A DNA stretch of 64,000 bases from Burkholderia sp. TSV86 (GCF_001522865.1 NZ_LOWB01000070.1:62001-126000), one strand, 5' to 3'. Positions 19,046 to 27,953 are shown, counted from the first letter of the stretch. The notes: generated from the sequence alone by a model not told the origin. A program made the numbers and translations.

Positions 19046-20221
19046 TCAACGGCGCGCAGCCGCGAACGTCACGCGCGGGCGATCGCGCCGCAGCGCATCG
19101 ACACGCGCTTCGTCGAGCGCGATGCCCAGACCGGGGCCTGTCGGCACATGCAGTTCGAACGCCTCGTAGCGCAGCGGCTCGGTCAGGATTTCCTCCGTCA
19201 GCAGCAGCGGCCCGAACAGCTCGGTGCCCCATTGCAAGCGCGCAAAGGTCGAGAAAAGCTGCGCCGACGCAATGGTGCCCACCGCGCCTTCAAGCATCGT
19301 GCCGCCATAAAGCTCGATACCCGCCGCATCGGCAATGGCGGCCACCTGCGCCGCGGCGAACAGCCCGCCCGATTGCTCGATCTTCACCGCGAACACATCG
19401 GCGGCTTCGAGGCGCGCGAGTTCGAGCGCCGTCTGCGGACCTTGCAGCGATTCGTCGGCCATCACCGCGACCGGAAAGCGCCGGACGAGCCGCGCAAGCG
19501 CGCGCGGCGACGCGACCGGCTGCTCGACGAGATCGCATCCCGCGTGCGCGAGCGCCGCGAGCCCGCGCGCCGCCTCGGTCTCGCTCCACGCCATGTTCAC
19601 GTCCACCCGCACGCTCGCGCGCCCGCCGAGCGCGCGCTTAATCGCCGCGACATGCGCAATGTCGTGCGCGAGCGGCCGGCCGCCGATTTTCAGCTTGAAC
19701 ACGTTGTGACGGCGCAGCGCGAGCATCTGCTCGGCTTCGGCGATATCTCGCGCGGTGTCGCCGGACGCAAGCGTCCAGGCTACCGGCAACGTATCGCGAC
19801 GACGCCCGCCGAGCAGCTCCGATACCGGCAGGCCGGCGCGCCGGCCGAGCGCGTCGAGCAGCGCGGTCTCGACCGCGCACTTCGCGAAATGATTGCCTTT
19901 GACGAACTGGCCGATCCGCGCCATCAGCGCCTGCACGCGCGTCGCATCCGCGCCGACCAGTTGCGGCGCGATGTAACGGTCGATCGTCAGCTTCATGCCT
20001 TCGGGGCTTTCCGCACCGTAGGCCATGCCGGCGATCGTCGTGCCCTCTCCAATGCCGACGATGCCGTCGGCGGTATGAATGCGCACGAGCATCAGCGTCT
20101 GGCTCTGCATCGTCGCCATCGACAACCGATGCGCGCGGATCGTCGGAATGTCGAGCAGCAGGGTTTCCACGCGCTCGATGCGCGCTTCGGCATGGCGGGA
20201 AAGAGTGAGTGCGGTATCCAT
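19046..20221 (-). CDS. catB: Muconate cycloisomerase
   Basis: About 391 residues of the enolase superfamily, cyclising cis,cis-muconate to muconolactone. Visible: the capping domain with the loop after RAHRLSMATMQ, the KxK catalytic base region (VFKLKIGG), acidic metal ligands in the barrel strands (RVDVNMAWSE, LVEQPVA, VMADESL) and the late strand VFAVKIEQSGG. The ATG at 20221 gives the usual length; an in-frame GTG at 20245 is the alternative. First gene of catBCA, with the CatR operator 58-72 bp upstream. Confidence 0.95.
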   Translation of the reverse strand: MDTALTLSRHAEARIERVETLLLDIPTIRAHRLSMATMQSQTLMLVRIHTADGIVGIGEGTTIAGMAYGAESPEGMKLTIDRYIAPQLVGADATRVQALMARIGQFVKGNHFAKCAVETALLDALGRRAGLPVSELLGGRRRDTLPVAWTLASGDTARDIAEAEQMLALRRHNVFKLKIGGRPLAHDIAHVAAIKRALGGRASVRVDVNMAWSETEAARGLAALAHAGCDLVEQPVASPRALARLVRRFPVAVMADESLQGPQTALELARLEAADVFAVKIEQSGGLFAAAQVAAIADAAGIELYGGTMLEGAVGTIASAQLFSTFARLQWGTELFGPLLLTEEILTEPLRYEAFELHVPTGPGLGIALDEARVDALRRDRPRVTFAAARR

Positions 20222-20278
20222 GGGCACGAGTCTAGAAATGCGCACACGCCGAATCCAACACTATTTGCGTCTTATTGA

Positions 20279-20293
20279 ATACCTTGAAGGTAT
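20279..20293. promoter_or_regulatory. CatR/BenM-type operator, ATAC-N7-GTAT
   Basis: ATACCTTGAAGGTAT is a near-perfect palindrome around a central G and matches the ATAC-N7-GTAT consensus of CatM/BenM/CatR regulators. It lies 58 bp upstream of catB and 82 bp upstream of catR, in the right place for muconate-dependent activation of catBCA. Confidence 0.75.
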
Positions 20294-20339
20294 GATGTGA
20301 AGTAAATATTTGATTTTTTTCTGATTTTTATCGATCAAA

Positions 20340-20354
20340 ATACCTTGATCGATA
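20340..20354. promoter_or_regulatory. Second, imperfect CatR-type site near catR
   Basis: ATACCTTGATCGATA repeats the left half (ATACCTTGA) of the first site with an imperfect right half (GATA in place of GTAT). It ends 21 bp before the catR ATG, a position fitting autorepression. Centres of the two sites are 61 bp apart. Weaker evidence than the first site. Confidence 0.4.
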
Positions 20355-20375
20355 GGAATACCGGAGATTGACTCG

Positions 20376-21269
20376 ATGGACCTCAGACAACTGCGCTACT
20401 TCGTTGCCGTCGCGAACGAACGCAACGTCACGCGCGCGGCCGAGTTGCTGCATATCGCGCAGCCGCCGCTGAGCCGGCAAATCCAGCAGCTCGAGGACGA
20501 GCTGGGCGTGCCGCTGCTGATCCGCACGAGCCGGCCGCTGAAGCTCACCGAGGCCGGGCGACTCTTTTACGAGCAGGCGCTGCAGATTCTCGGGCGCGTC
20601 GAGCAGGTGAAAAACATGACGCGCCGCGTCGGCAACGGCGAGCGCAGTGTGTTGTCGATCGGCTTCGTCGCGTCGACGCTTTACAGCGGGCTGCCAACGC
20701 TGGTGCGGCGTCTGCGGCAGCACGATCCCGCGCTCGACGTGCAATTGATCGAGATGTATTCGATCCAGCAAACGCAAGCGCTGAAAAGCGGACGGATCGA
20801 TCTCGGCTTCGGGCGATTGCGCGTCACGGACCCGGGCGTCGAGCGGCTCGTGATACACGCGGAACGGCTGATGGCCGCGTATTCGCCCGAGCACCCGTTC
20901 GCTGACGACACCGCGCCGCTGCCGGTCGGCCTGCTCGACGGCCAGCGCGTGATCATTTACCCGAAGGAGCCGCGGCCGAGTTATGCGGACCAGGTGCTGT
21001 CGCTGCTGCACGATCATGGCGTGCATCCGCCGGAAATCACCGAAGTTCGAGAACTGCAAACCGCGCTCGGGCTCGTGGCCGCGGACGCCGGAATCTGCAT
21101 CGTGCCTTCGTCCGCGCGCTTCATCCGCCCGGACGTGCTGTACCGGCCGCTCGCCGACGAATTCGCGACATCGCCGATCGTGCTCAGCCATCGGCGGCAC
21201 GACCGGTCCGAGTATGTCGAGTTCGTAAAGGCATTGACGCTGGAGATGTACCGCGAGCATCCGGGCTGA
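20376..21269 (+). CDS. catR: LysR-type regulator of the catechol pathway
   Basis: A 297-residue LysR protein. The N-terminal winged HTH (MDLRQLRYFVAVANERNVTRAAELLHIAQPPLSRQIQQLE) is followed by a type 2 periplasmic-binding effector domain (about 90-290). The opening and the conserved SxxTLYSGLP-like effector pocket region fit CatR/CatM/BenM proteins, which bind cis,cis-muconate. GGAG lies upstream of the ATG. It is divergent from catBCA across 154 bp containing the ATAC-N7-GTAT operator. Confidence 0.9.
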   Translation: MDLRQLRYFVAVANERNVTRAAELLHIAQPPLSRQIQQLEDELGVPLLIRTSRPLKLTEAGRLFYEQALQILGRVEQVKNMTRRVGNGERSVLSIGFVASTLYSGLPTLVRRLRQHDPALDVQLIEMYSIQQTQALKSGRIDLGFGRLRVTDPGVERLVIHAERLMAAYSPEHPFADDTAPLPVGLLDGQRVIIYPKEPRPSYADQVLSLLHDHGVHPPEITEVRELQTALGLVAADAGICIVPSSARFIRPDVLYRPLADEFATSPIVLSHRRHDRSEYVEFVKALTLEMYREHPG

Positions 21270-21721
21270 GCCGAGCTGGCCGGATCACGCCGGATAAGAA
21301 TATCGAGACTGGACAGTCGGCCTTGCCGGCTCGGCTCCCCCCGACAAACCGGCTTGCCAGCCAAGCCGCGCCGATTGTTTCAATCGGAACTCAGCAATCC
21401 CGATGAATTGCCTTCAACAGCGAACGATGCCGATTGCCGCTTGTTTAAAACATGCGAAACGGCGACGTAAAACTAAAGGAAATAGGCTGAATCTTCGGTT
21501 CCGGCAGCATACGGACATCTGTATCCGGCGGTATATTCGGATAACGAATGAACGACAAAATGGCTGTTTGGATATAAAGTCCGTCAGGCGCCCCGGCGTG
21601 CTTCGAGTCTGCATTCGAACGCATCGGTCGACAACGCTTGCGCCGTCGCAGCGCAAGCGCTGCTGCACAGCAAAACCGCGGGACGCTAAATAAATTCAAT
21701 ATAGAAACAGGGAGACATGAA
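21270..21721. other. Intergenic region between catR and the paralogue pair
   Basis: About 450 bp with no supported gene. Inverted GC-rich words just after catR (AGCCGAGC at 21269-21276 and CCGGCTCGGCT near 21330) could pair over a long loop, but no clear intrinsic terminator is present. AGGGAGA at about 21709-21716 is the ribosome binding site of the next gene. Confidence 0.4.
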
Positions 21722-22846
21722 ATGCAGGATGGAAAAAGGGGATGGCCTCCCCTGCTCGGCGTGGCAGCGGCGTTGCTGTCGCTCGCGCACTGCCCGGCGG
21801 CCGGCGCGGCGGCGGACCCGTCGAATCCGGCCGGGGCTTACCCGGCGAGCGCCGCGTTGGCGGCAGTATCCGCGCAGTGCGCCGACCGGCGGGCGACGCG
21901 CTTCATCGCCAATAATCTCGAATTCCGCTTTTCCGGCGACGCGGGTTTTCAAATCCGCCACGTGAATGCGTGGCTGAACGCCAACGATCCGTCGCGCCCC
22001 ATCGTGATGGACGATCCCGAATCGTTCCGGGTCGATGTGTCGAACGGCGAAATATCGATGACCGGCGCCAATCTTGCCGCGCTGCTGAACCGCGAACTGT
22101 CGGACGCGCACGCGCCGATTCGCAACACACAAATCAAGGTCGTCAAGAACGGGCTGCAAATTGTCGGCGAACTGCTGCGCGGCAAAAGCTGGCTGCCGAT
22201 GACGCTCACCGGACGCCTGATGCTGGACGATGCGGCAACGCTCGGCTTCGAAGCCGACAATATCCTGATCGACGGCGTCGAGGTCGCCCCCAGCCTGCAT
22301 GTCGCGCGGCTGACCATCCAGAGCATCGTGCCGTTGCACACCCGCTCGATCTCGCTGCGGGACAACCGCATCGTGATCCGTGTGATGTCGATGCTGCCAC
22401 CGCCGCAATTCCGCTTCTCGATTCAGGCAATCAGCCAAACCGGCGAGCGCATCGTCATGACGCTGGGCCCCAACCTAGGTTCGCGTTCGGCTTCGAACCC
22501 GGCCACAAGTGCGGCGGCCGGCGTCAACGCCGCCCCCCATGCCAACGCGAAAGCCGGCGCAGATGCGTGTGGCGAGCCGCCGCTTGCATCGATCGCCACC
22601 GGGCTAATCAGCGATCCGGCCCGCAGCTATCTGCTGCTGTCGGGCGGCGACATTCGCGTCGAGCGCGTGCTCGCCCGAGACACCACGCTCGCATTTTCCA
22701 GCGCCGATGCGTCAGAAACGCTGACGTTCAGCCTTTACGATTACCGCACCCTGCTGCAGCGCTGCAACGTCCGCTTGGGAACAGACGGCAGCGTTTCGAT
22801 CATCAAGCGGCCGGATGCCGATAGACAAGCAAGGGGGCTCCAATGA
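21722..22846 (+). CDS. Uncharacterised exported protein, first of a coupled paralogous pair
   Basis: A 374-residue protein with a signal peptide (hydrophobic stretch about 9-28, ending near GAAA). The mature part has repeated beta-strand patterns: a small-residue/acidic start, then KVVKNGLQIVGELLRG, LPMTLTGRLMLDD, LTIQSIVPLHTRSISLRDNRIVI and LPPPQFRFSIQ. These resemble, remotely, DUF2993/LmeA or YceB-like TULIP-type lipid-binding folds; this is my inference. A Pro/Ala linker (about 265-290) separates a second beta-rich part. The start at 21722 is chosen for the signal peptide and the GGAGA upstream. It overlaps the next gene by 4 bp and shares the same architecture. Confidence 0.7.
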   Translation: MQDGKRGWPPLLGVAAALLSLAHCPAAGAAADPSNPAGAYPASAALAAVSAQCADRRATRFIANNLEFRFSGDAGFQIRHVNAWLNANDPSRPIVMDDPESFRVDVSNGEISMTGANLAALLNRELSDAHAPIRNTQIKVVKNGLQIVGELLRGKSWLPMTLTGRLMLDDAATLGFEADNILIDGVEVAPSLHVARLTIQSIVPLHTRSISLRDNRIVIRVMSMLPPPQFRFSIQAISQTGERIVMTLGPNLGSRSASNPATSAAAGVNAAPHANAKAGADACGEPPLASIATGLISDPARSYLLLSGGDIRVERVLARDTTLAFSSADASETLTFSLYDYRTLLQRCNVRLGTDGSVSIIKRPDADRQARGLQ

Positions 22847-24051
22847 AGCCGATCTGCGCATGGCGATGGGCGATGGCGGCCGCCATTTGCAGCGCCGCCG
22901 CGTTGCCAGTCTTGGGCGCGGACACCGCCCCGGCTGCACGCCCGCAATGCGACCGTTTGACGTCGGCCGCACCATCGCCGGTCGCGCCTGACTCGCCGGA
23001 TGACGACACGGCCATCGCGCAAGCCGTCATCGATCCGGTGTCCGGCTACGCAACGCTGCGCAAAAAAAGCGCCGCCGGCGATGCTGGCCGGCCGTCGACC
23101 AGCTATGCCGCATGGCGCAAGTTCTGGCAAGCCGACATCACGCCGCTGCCCGCCAGCGCGCGGCCACCTTGCCCGCCTGCCGCGACCGACCGCCGCTCGG
23201 GCTATCCCCGCGTCGGCATCCAGATCCGGAACAGTGACATCTATTTGAATCAGGATCTCGGTTTTCATGTGTTGCAGCTGGATGGCTGGCTCGAACCCAA
23301 GCGCGCCGACATGCCGGTCGATTTCGACGCGCCCGACAGTTACAACCTGCGCATCGAGAGCGGCGAAATCATGGTGCCGTTCGAGGTGCTCGCGACGCTG
23401 TTCAACCGCTACATTCTGACTTACCCGGGCGCGCGGTTCACCGACGTCAAAACGAGCTACTACACGGCCAAGCAACTGATGATCACCGGCCGCGCGAATC
23501 CGTGGGGCCTGCTGCCGCATCCCAGCGTGCCAGTGACGATGATCGCCGACATCGCGACCATCGACGACCGGCCGGTGCTGCGGCTGACACCCCAGCAAAC
23601 TCAGGCGTTCGGCCTGCCGCTCACGACGATGATGCACTTGACGGGCATCGGGCTGGCGTCGGTCGTGCCGATCACCGCGGCGGGCGTGGACTTCAAGGGC
23701 AATACGCTCGATATCGACTATCAGACGCTGTTCCCGCCGCCAAAGATCGTCGGCAACGCAAGCGCGGCGTGGGTCGGCGCGCGCGGGCTGTATCTGCGCT
23801 TCGGCAAACAGGGCGAAACGGCCATGACTTTCGCGCCGCCCGGCACGTTGCCGCAGTCGTACATCTGGCTGCAATCGGGCGACGTCAAGTTTTTCAACCT
23901 GACCTTGCTCAATGCGCGAGCGTTGATCCGGCCGGCGCCGTTTACGCGCACGTTCAGGTTCGCGCTCAACGATTACCGGCAGCGGCTCGCGTCCGGCGAC
24001 GCGACCATCGCGCCCGACGGTACGCTCGAAATCGCGCTTCCGCCGAATTGA
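22843..24051 (+). CDS. Uncharacterised exported protein, second of the coupled paralogous pair
   Basis: A 402-residue exported protein (signal peptide MKPICAWRWAMAAAICSAAALPVLGA). Its order of elements mirrors the preceding protein: DLGFHVLQLDGWL / DAPDSYNLRIESGEIMVPFEVLATLFNRYI, then KQLMITGRAN, LPHPSVPVTMIADIATIDDRPVLRL, a DFKGNTLDIDYQTLFPPPKI strand pair and a closing FRFALNDYRQRL. The first protein ends with the equivalent LTFSLYDYRTLL. Translational coupling (ATGA overlap) and shared layout suggest two subunits of one periplasmic assembly. Function unknown; lipid or small-molecule binding is only a guess from the beta-rich TULIP-like pattern. Confidence 0.72.
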   Translation: MKPICAWRWAMAAAICSAAALPVLGADTAPAARPQCDRLTSAAPSPVAPDSPDDDTAIAQAVIDPVSGYATLRKKSAAGDAGRPSTSYAAWRKFWQADITPLPASARPPCPPAATDRRSGYPRVGIQIRNSDIYLNQDLGFHVLQLDGWLEPKRADMPVDFDAPDSYNLRIESGEIMVPFEVLATLFNRYILTYPGARFTDVKTSYYTAKQLMITGRANPWGLLPHPSVPVTMIADIATIDDRPVLRLTPQQTQAFGLPLTTMMHLTGIGLASVVPITAAGVDFKGNTLDIDYQTLFPPPKIVGNASAAWVGARGLYLRFGKQGETAMTFAPPGTLPQSYIWLQSGDVKFFNLTLLNARALIRPAPFTRTFRFALNDYRQRLASGDATIAPDGTLEIALPPN

Positions 24052-24302
24052 CGCGATGGCTGACGCCGCAGGCTCCCCGGCGGCCCGATCCGGCGTGACG
24101 CGGCGCGACGCCGCGCTCGCATCCGGCATCGCGCCGGCCTCGGCAGCCTGCTTCGCGTCCGGCCGCTCGTCGCGGGGCGCGCTCATCGATCCCGGCCGCG
24201 ACGCCGCCGCCCGCCCGGCTCGTTCGACGCCTCGCCGATCGAGCTGACCGGGGGCGTCTGCCGCTGCTGCATCAGTGCTATCCACAACCTTCTCGCTTGC
24301 GC

Positions 24303-24334
24303 TTTATCGTTACATCGTGCAATGTAACGATAAA
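24303..24334. promoter_or_regulatory. Long perfect palindrome, probable operator of the amidohydrolase gene
   Basis: Arms TTTATCGTTACAT (24303-24315) and ATGTAACGATAAA (24322-24334) match perfectly around a 6-bp spacer. It ends 63 bp before the amidohydrolase ATG, where a repressor dimer-of-dimers would block transcription. TTACAT-N6-ATGTAA fits TetR- or PadR-type operators; the PadR gene 2 kb downstream is the nearest candidate. Confidence 0.65.
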
Positions 24335-24397
24335 TAGAGACGCAGCCGTCTGCCCGCGCGCCGTCTGCGCTCGGAATACGACACGGAGACACGCCCG

Positions 24398-26152
24398 ATG
24401 GCGCATTACGACACAATCATCCGCAATGGCTTATGGTTCGACGGCACGGGCGCCGCACCGCGCACCCGCGATCTTGGCATCCGTAACGGAAGCGTCGCCA
24501 CGGTGTCGGACACCCCGCTCGCCGCCGACGGCGTGCAATCGATCGACGCAAGCGGCAAATGGGTGATGCCCGGCTTCGTCGACATCCACACGCACTATGA
24601 CGCCGAGATTCTTGTGTCGCCGGGCCTGCCCGAATCGGTGCGGCATGGCGTGACGAGCGTTTTTCTCGGCTCGTGCTCGCTGTCGACCGTGCATGCCGAC
24701 GCGCTCGACTGCACCGACCTCTTCAGCCGCGTCGAGGCGTTGCCGCGCGAGCAGATGCTCAGCGTGCTGTCGCGCGTGAAGACCTGGGATAGCGCCGCCG
24801 GTTACGTCAGCCATCTCGAATCGCTGCCGCTCGGTCCGAACGTTGCCGCGTTCCTCGGCCATTCGGACTTGCGCACGTATGTAATGGGGCTCGGACGCGC
24901 GGTCGACGACCACGTGCGCCCCGACCGCGCCGAATTGCAGCGCATGGAAGCACTGCTCGACGACGCGCTCGACGCGGGCTTCGTCGGACTGTCGTCGATG
25001 ACGACACCGTGGGACAAGCTCGACGGCGAGCGATACCGGTCGAAATCGCTGCCGTCGACATTCGCGACATGGCACGAATATCGGCGTCTGAACCGTGTGC
25101 TGCGCCGCCGCGGGCGGGTGTTGCAAAGCGCGCCGAACACGACTAATCCGCTGAACGGCCTGCTGTTCATGGCCGCGAGCGCGGGCTATTTCCTGCGCAA
25201 ACCGCTGCGCACGTCGCTGCTCGTCGCCGCCGACAGCAAGGCGGCCCCGAAAGGCACGCTCGACGTGCTGCTGAACGGCGTGAAGTTCGCGAACGCGCTG
25301 CTGCGCGCCAAGCTCGTCTGGCAGCATTTGCCGGTGCCGTTCGAGGTGTACGCGGACGGCATCGATTTCGTGATCTTCGAGGAATTCGGCGCGGGGCGCG
25401 CAGCGCTGCACCTGAACGACGCGCTCGAGCGCAACAAGCTGCTGCAAAATGAAGGCTATCGGCGCCAATTCCGCAAGCAGGTCGACAAGGGGCTCGATCT
25501 GCGGCTGTGGACCCGCGATTTGTACGATACGTTGATTGTCAACTGTCCCGATGCGTCGGTGATCGGTAAATCGTTCGGCCAGGTCGCCGACGAGCGCGGG
25601 CTGCATCCGGCCGATGCGCTGCTCGATCTCGTCGTCGCGCACGGCAAGCAAGTGCGCTGGCGGATGACGATCGCGAATCATCGCGCCGACGTGCTCGACC
25701 GGGTCGCGACGCATCCCGCATTGCAGATCGGTTTTGCCGATTCGGGCGCGCATCTGCGCAACATGGCGTTCTATAACGCCCCGGTGCGTTTCCTGCGGCG
25801 CGTGCACGAAGCCGAGCGGGCCGGGCGGCCGTTCATGACGATCCAGCAGGCCGTGCATCGCGTAACGGGCGAACTGGCCGCGTATTTCGGCATCGATGCC
25901 GGCACGTTGCGCATCGGCGATCGCGCGGATATCGCGATCATCGATCCCGCGCATCTGGACGCGTCGGTCGACGCATATCACGAGCAGGCGATGCCGGTAT
26001 TCGACGGGCTGCGCCGGCTCGTGAACCGCAGCGGCTCGGCCGTCGCGGCAACGCTCGTCAACGGACAGACCGTGTACCGCGACGGCGCGTTCGCCGACGG
26101 TTATGGCGAGCGGCAACGCACCGGGCGTTTTTTGCGCGCGGCAACCCGCTAG
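24398..26152 (+). CDS. Amidohydrolase, N-acyl-D-amino-acid deacylase (D-aminoacylase) family
   Basis: A 584-residue metal-dependent hydrolase. The N-terminal beta domain (YDTIIRNGLWFDGTG) and the barrel opening with the metal-binding HTHYD motif (GFVDIHTHYD, about 60-69) are those of the D-aminoacylase branch of the amidohydrolase superfamily, which deacylates N-acyl-D-amino acids or related amides. The late strand with DSGAHLRNMAFY supplies the catalytic Asp. The C-terminal beta domain ends with GDRADIAIIDPAHLD and VNGQTVYRDG. GGAGA precedes the ATG. No signal peptide, so cytoplasmic. The actual substrate is not evident. A long antisense frame covering it is a shadow. Confidence 0.88.
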   Translation: MAHYDTIIRNGLWFDGTGAAPRTRDLGIRNGSVATVSDTPLAADGVQSIDASGKWVMPGFVDIHTHYDAEILVSPGLPESVRHGVTSVFLGSCSLSTVHADALDCTDLFSRVEALPREQMLSVLSRVKTWDSAAGYVSHLESLPLGPNVAAFLGHSDLRTYVMGLGRAVDDHVRPDRAELQRMEALLDDALDAGFVGLSSMTTPWDKLDGERYRSKSLPSTFATWHEYRRLNRVLRRRGRVLQSAPNTTNPLNGLLFMAASAGYFLRKPLRTSLLVAADSKAAPKGTLDVLLNGVKFANALLRAKLVWQHLPVPFEVYADGIDFVIFEEFGAGRAALHLNDALERNKLLQNEGYRRQFRKQVDKGLDLRLWTRDLYDTLIVNCPDASVIGKSFGQVADERGLHPADALLDLVVAHGKQVRWRMTIANHRADVLDRVATHPALQIGFADSGAHLRNMAFYNAPVRFLRRVHEAERAGRPFMTIQQAVHRVTGELAAYFGIDAGTLRIGDRADIAIIDPAHLDASVDAYHEQAMPVFDGLRRLVNRSGSAVAATLVNGQTVYRDGAFADGYGERQRTGRFLRAATR

Positions 26153-26341
26153 CATGTCCCGGCCCGGCCGCCGCAACGCGACGACCGCCCGTCTACGCAC
26201 GCGTCTTCGACGCGCCGAGCAACGGCAGCCCGCCGGGCTGGTTTTGCCGGCCCTGCGGCGGTGGTGCAGGACAGGCCCAAGCGTTGCGATATGGCAAGAT
26301 GACGGAAATTCGATCATTGGCCTTGCGCCGTCCGCCGTCCC

Positions 26342-26899
26342 ATGTCACTGCCTCATGCGCTGCTCACCTCCCTCGCCGAACGCCCGGGCTCCGGCTCCGA
26401 GCTGACTCGCCGCTTCGACCGGTCGATCGGCTACTTCTGGCATGCGACGCATCAGCAGATCTATCGCGAGCTGGCGCGGCTCGAGCAACGAGGCTGGGTG
26501 GAATCGTCGCCGGTCGAACAGGCGCGCGGACGCAAGCGCGCGTACCGGATTCTGCCTGCCGGATGCGAGGAACTCAGGCGCTGGGTCGCTCAGCACGACG
26601 ATCCGAAGCCGCAACGCGACGAATTGTTGATCCGGCTGCGCGCGGAGGCGGCGGTAGGACCGACCGGGCTCGTCGATACGGTCCGGCAGCGGCTCGAACA
26701 GCATCGGCAAAAGCTCACGCTCTATCGCGAAATTGAAGCGCGCGATTTCGCACTCGATGGGCAGACAAAAAATCGGCGCTTGCAGCATCTCGTGCTACAA
26801 GCCGGAATCATGTACGAGCGAACCCAGGCCGAGCTGCTGCAACAAGCGCTGGACATTCTGGCGCTGCCGGACGAACAAGCGCGGCCGAGCGACGCATGA
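26342..26899 (+). CDS. PadR-family transcriptional regulator
   Basis: A 185-residue regulator. The N-terminal winged helix (SLPHALLTSLAERPGSGSELTRRF ... FWHATHQQIYRELARLEQRGWVE) is the PadR signature, followed by the coiled-coil C-terminal dimerisation half (about 95-175, Vir_act_alpha_C type). PadR proteins usually repress an adjacent detoxification or efflux gene. Here the upstream amidohydrolase with its palindrome is the likely target. No obvious Shine-Dalgarno is present. Its stop overlaps the ATG of a tiny ORF by 4 bp. Confidence 0.88.
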   Translation: MSLPHALLTSLAERPGSGSELTRRFDRSIGYFWHATHQQIYRELARLEQRGWVESSPVEQARGRKRAYRILPAGCEELRRWVAQHDDPKPQRDELLIRLRAEAAVGPTGLVDTVRQRLEQHRQKLTLYREIEARDFALDGQTKNRRLQHLVLQAGIMYERTQAELLQQALDILALPDEQARPSDA

Positions 26900-27009
26900 C
26901 GCAGAACGCCGCTCGCGAAACGGCGCCGGCGGTTCCGTTCGCCCCCAAGCGATTCATCAGCGCTCCTGCCGAACCGGTCGCACCGGCCGAAAAGCAGCGG
27001 CTGGCTTGA
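26896..27009 (+). CDS. Possible small ORF coupled to padR (37 aa), perhaps a decayed gene start
   Basis: The ATG overlaps the padR stop (ATGA) and the frame runs 37 codons (MTQNAARETAPAVPFAPKR...) before a TGA. Composition is Ala/Pro-rich with no recognised domain. It could be a genuine coupled micro-protein or the surviving N-terminus of a lost PadR-controlled gene. Evidence is only position and codon use. The following ~420 bp up to 27430 show no supported gene. Confidence 0.3.
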   Translation: MTQNAARETAPAVPFAPKRFISAPAEPVAPAEKQRLA

Positions 27010-27430
27010 CGGCAACGGCGAACGGCTTCGCCCGCCGATCGAAATAAACGGCATGAAAGCCGCCGCATCGCTATCCGCGCCCCTTTTCGAGCATTTCACC
27101 GAGATCCGCCATCCCAAAAAATACCCGGCGCCCGGCAAATCCGCCCAAATCGACGGTACAGCGCGGCAATACAGGCACGATCGTTGCCGGCATCGCTTTG
27201 TTCGGAACACAAACCATTCGTTCGCTCCGCCGATTCATCGCCGGACAGTTTGCCCTCCATTCATCGCCCGGCATGCGCGAAGCGTTACATATCCAACATG
27301 TCAAGCCGATGTGCATCGGCGTTTCGATGTATTAAAATAAGCGGCTGACCCTTACGCCGGCATCTCGTCCGGCTCCGCTCAACCGCCCGCGCGCTGTGCT
27401 CGAGCGCAACGCGCCAACCTGGAGACATAC

Positions 27431-27877
27431 GTGTTCGACATGCATGTGGCCCTCCTCGCGCATGACTACGCACATCGCGAGCCACGCGACGTGATGGGTG
27501 ATCAAGGGCTCGTGATCGTCGGCGTCGGCAGGAGCGGCGAACGCGGTTTTCAAATGCTGTACCGGTTCGCGGATGTTTGCGCGTGCCTTGAGTCGTGCGG
27601 GACGAACGTGATCTTCGTCTATCCGAAAGAATCGGCGCGTCACGTGCTCGACCCGATTTCGGTGTCCAGCGCGCGAATCAGACGCAGCCCGAGCCTCTTT
27701 CTCGATGCCGAAGGGCTCTTCTTTCGCCGGCCGTGCCCGCCGAGATCATTAGCGCTCGCGCATCTAAGCCGCGACATGGAGCCGCTCGATACGGCAACGG
27801 TCGTGCTGCAAGACAATGGATGGGAAAGTGAACTGCGTGCGTTCCTCGCCCGCGCGCAGGCTCGCGTAATGCATTGA
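27431..27877 (+). CDS. Hypothetical protein with thioredoxin/peroxiredoxin-like pattern lacking a CxxC
   Basis: A 148-residue protein starting at GTG 27431 (GGAGA 6 bp upstream). The order LVIVGVGRSGERGFQMLYRFADVCACLESCGTNVIFVYPKE then SPSLFLDAEGLFFRR looks like the beta-alpha-beta core of peroxiredoxin/AhpC proteins, but no PxxxTxxC or CxxC catalytic motif is present; Cys residues sit in the helix (CACLESC) instead. I would treat it as a thioredoxin-fold protein of unknown activity, if the fold reading is right. It precedes a small zinc-ribbon gene by about 76 bp. Confidence 0.5.
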   Translation: MFDMHVALLAHDYAHREPRDVMGDQGLVIVGVGRSGERGFQMLYRFADVCACLESCGTNVIFVYPKESARHVLDPISVSSARIRRSPSLFLDAEGLFFRRPCPPRSLALAHLSRDMEPLDTATVVLQDNGWESELRAFLARAQARVMH

Positions 27878-27953
27878 ACCGGCGGTGCCGGTGCAATGCG
27901 ATGATCGCGCCGGAAATGGCGAAGAGGCCGAACGACGGCCTGGAATTGTGTCG

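Noticed and set aside
22741-24285. A 514-codon minus-strand frame over the second exported paralogue
   Set aside because: No domain or signal; the plus frame has a signal peptide and start/stop coupling.
24431-26317. A 628-codon open frame antisense to the amidohydrolase
   Set aside because: Composition is Arg/His/Ala-rich with no domain; it mirrors the third-codon GC bias of the real gene on the other strand.
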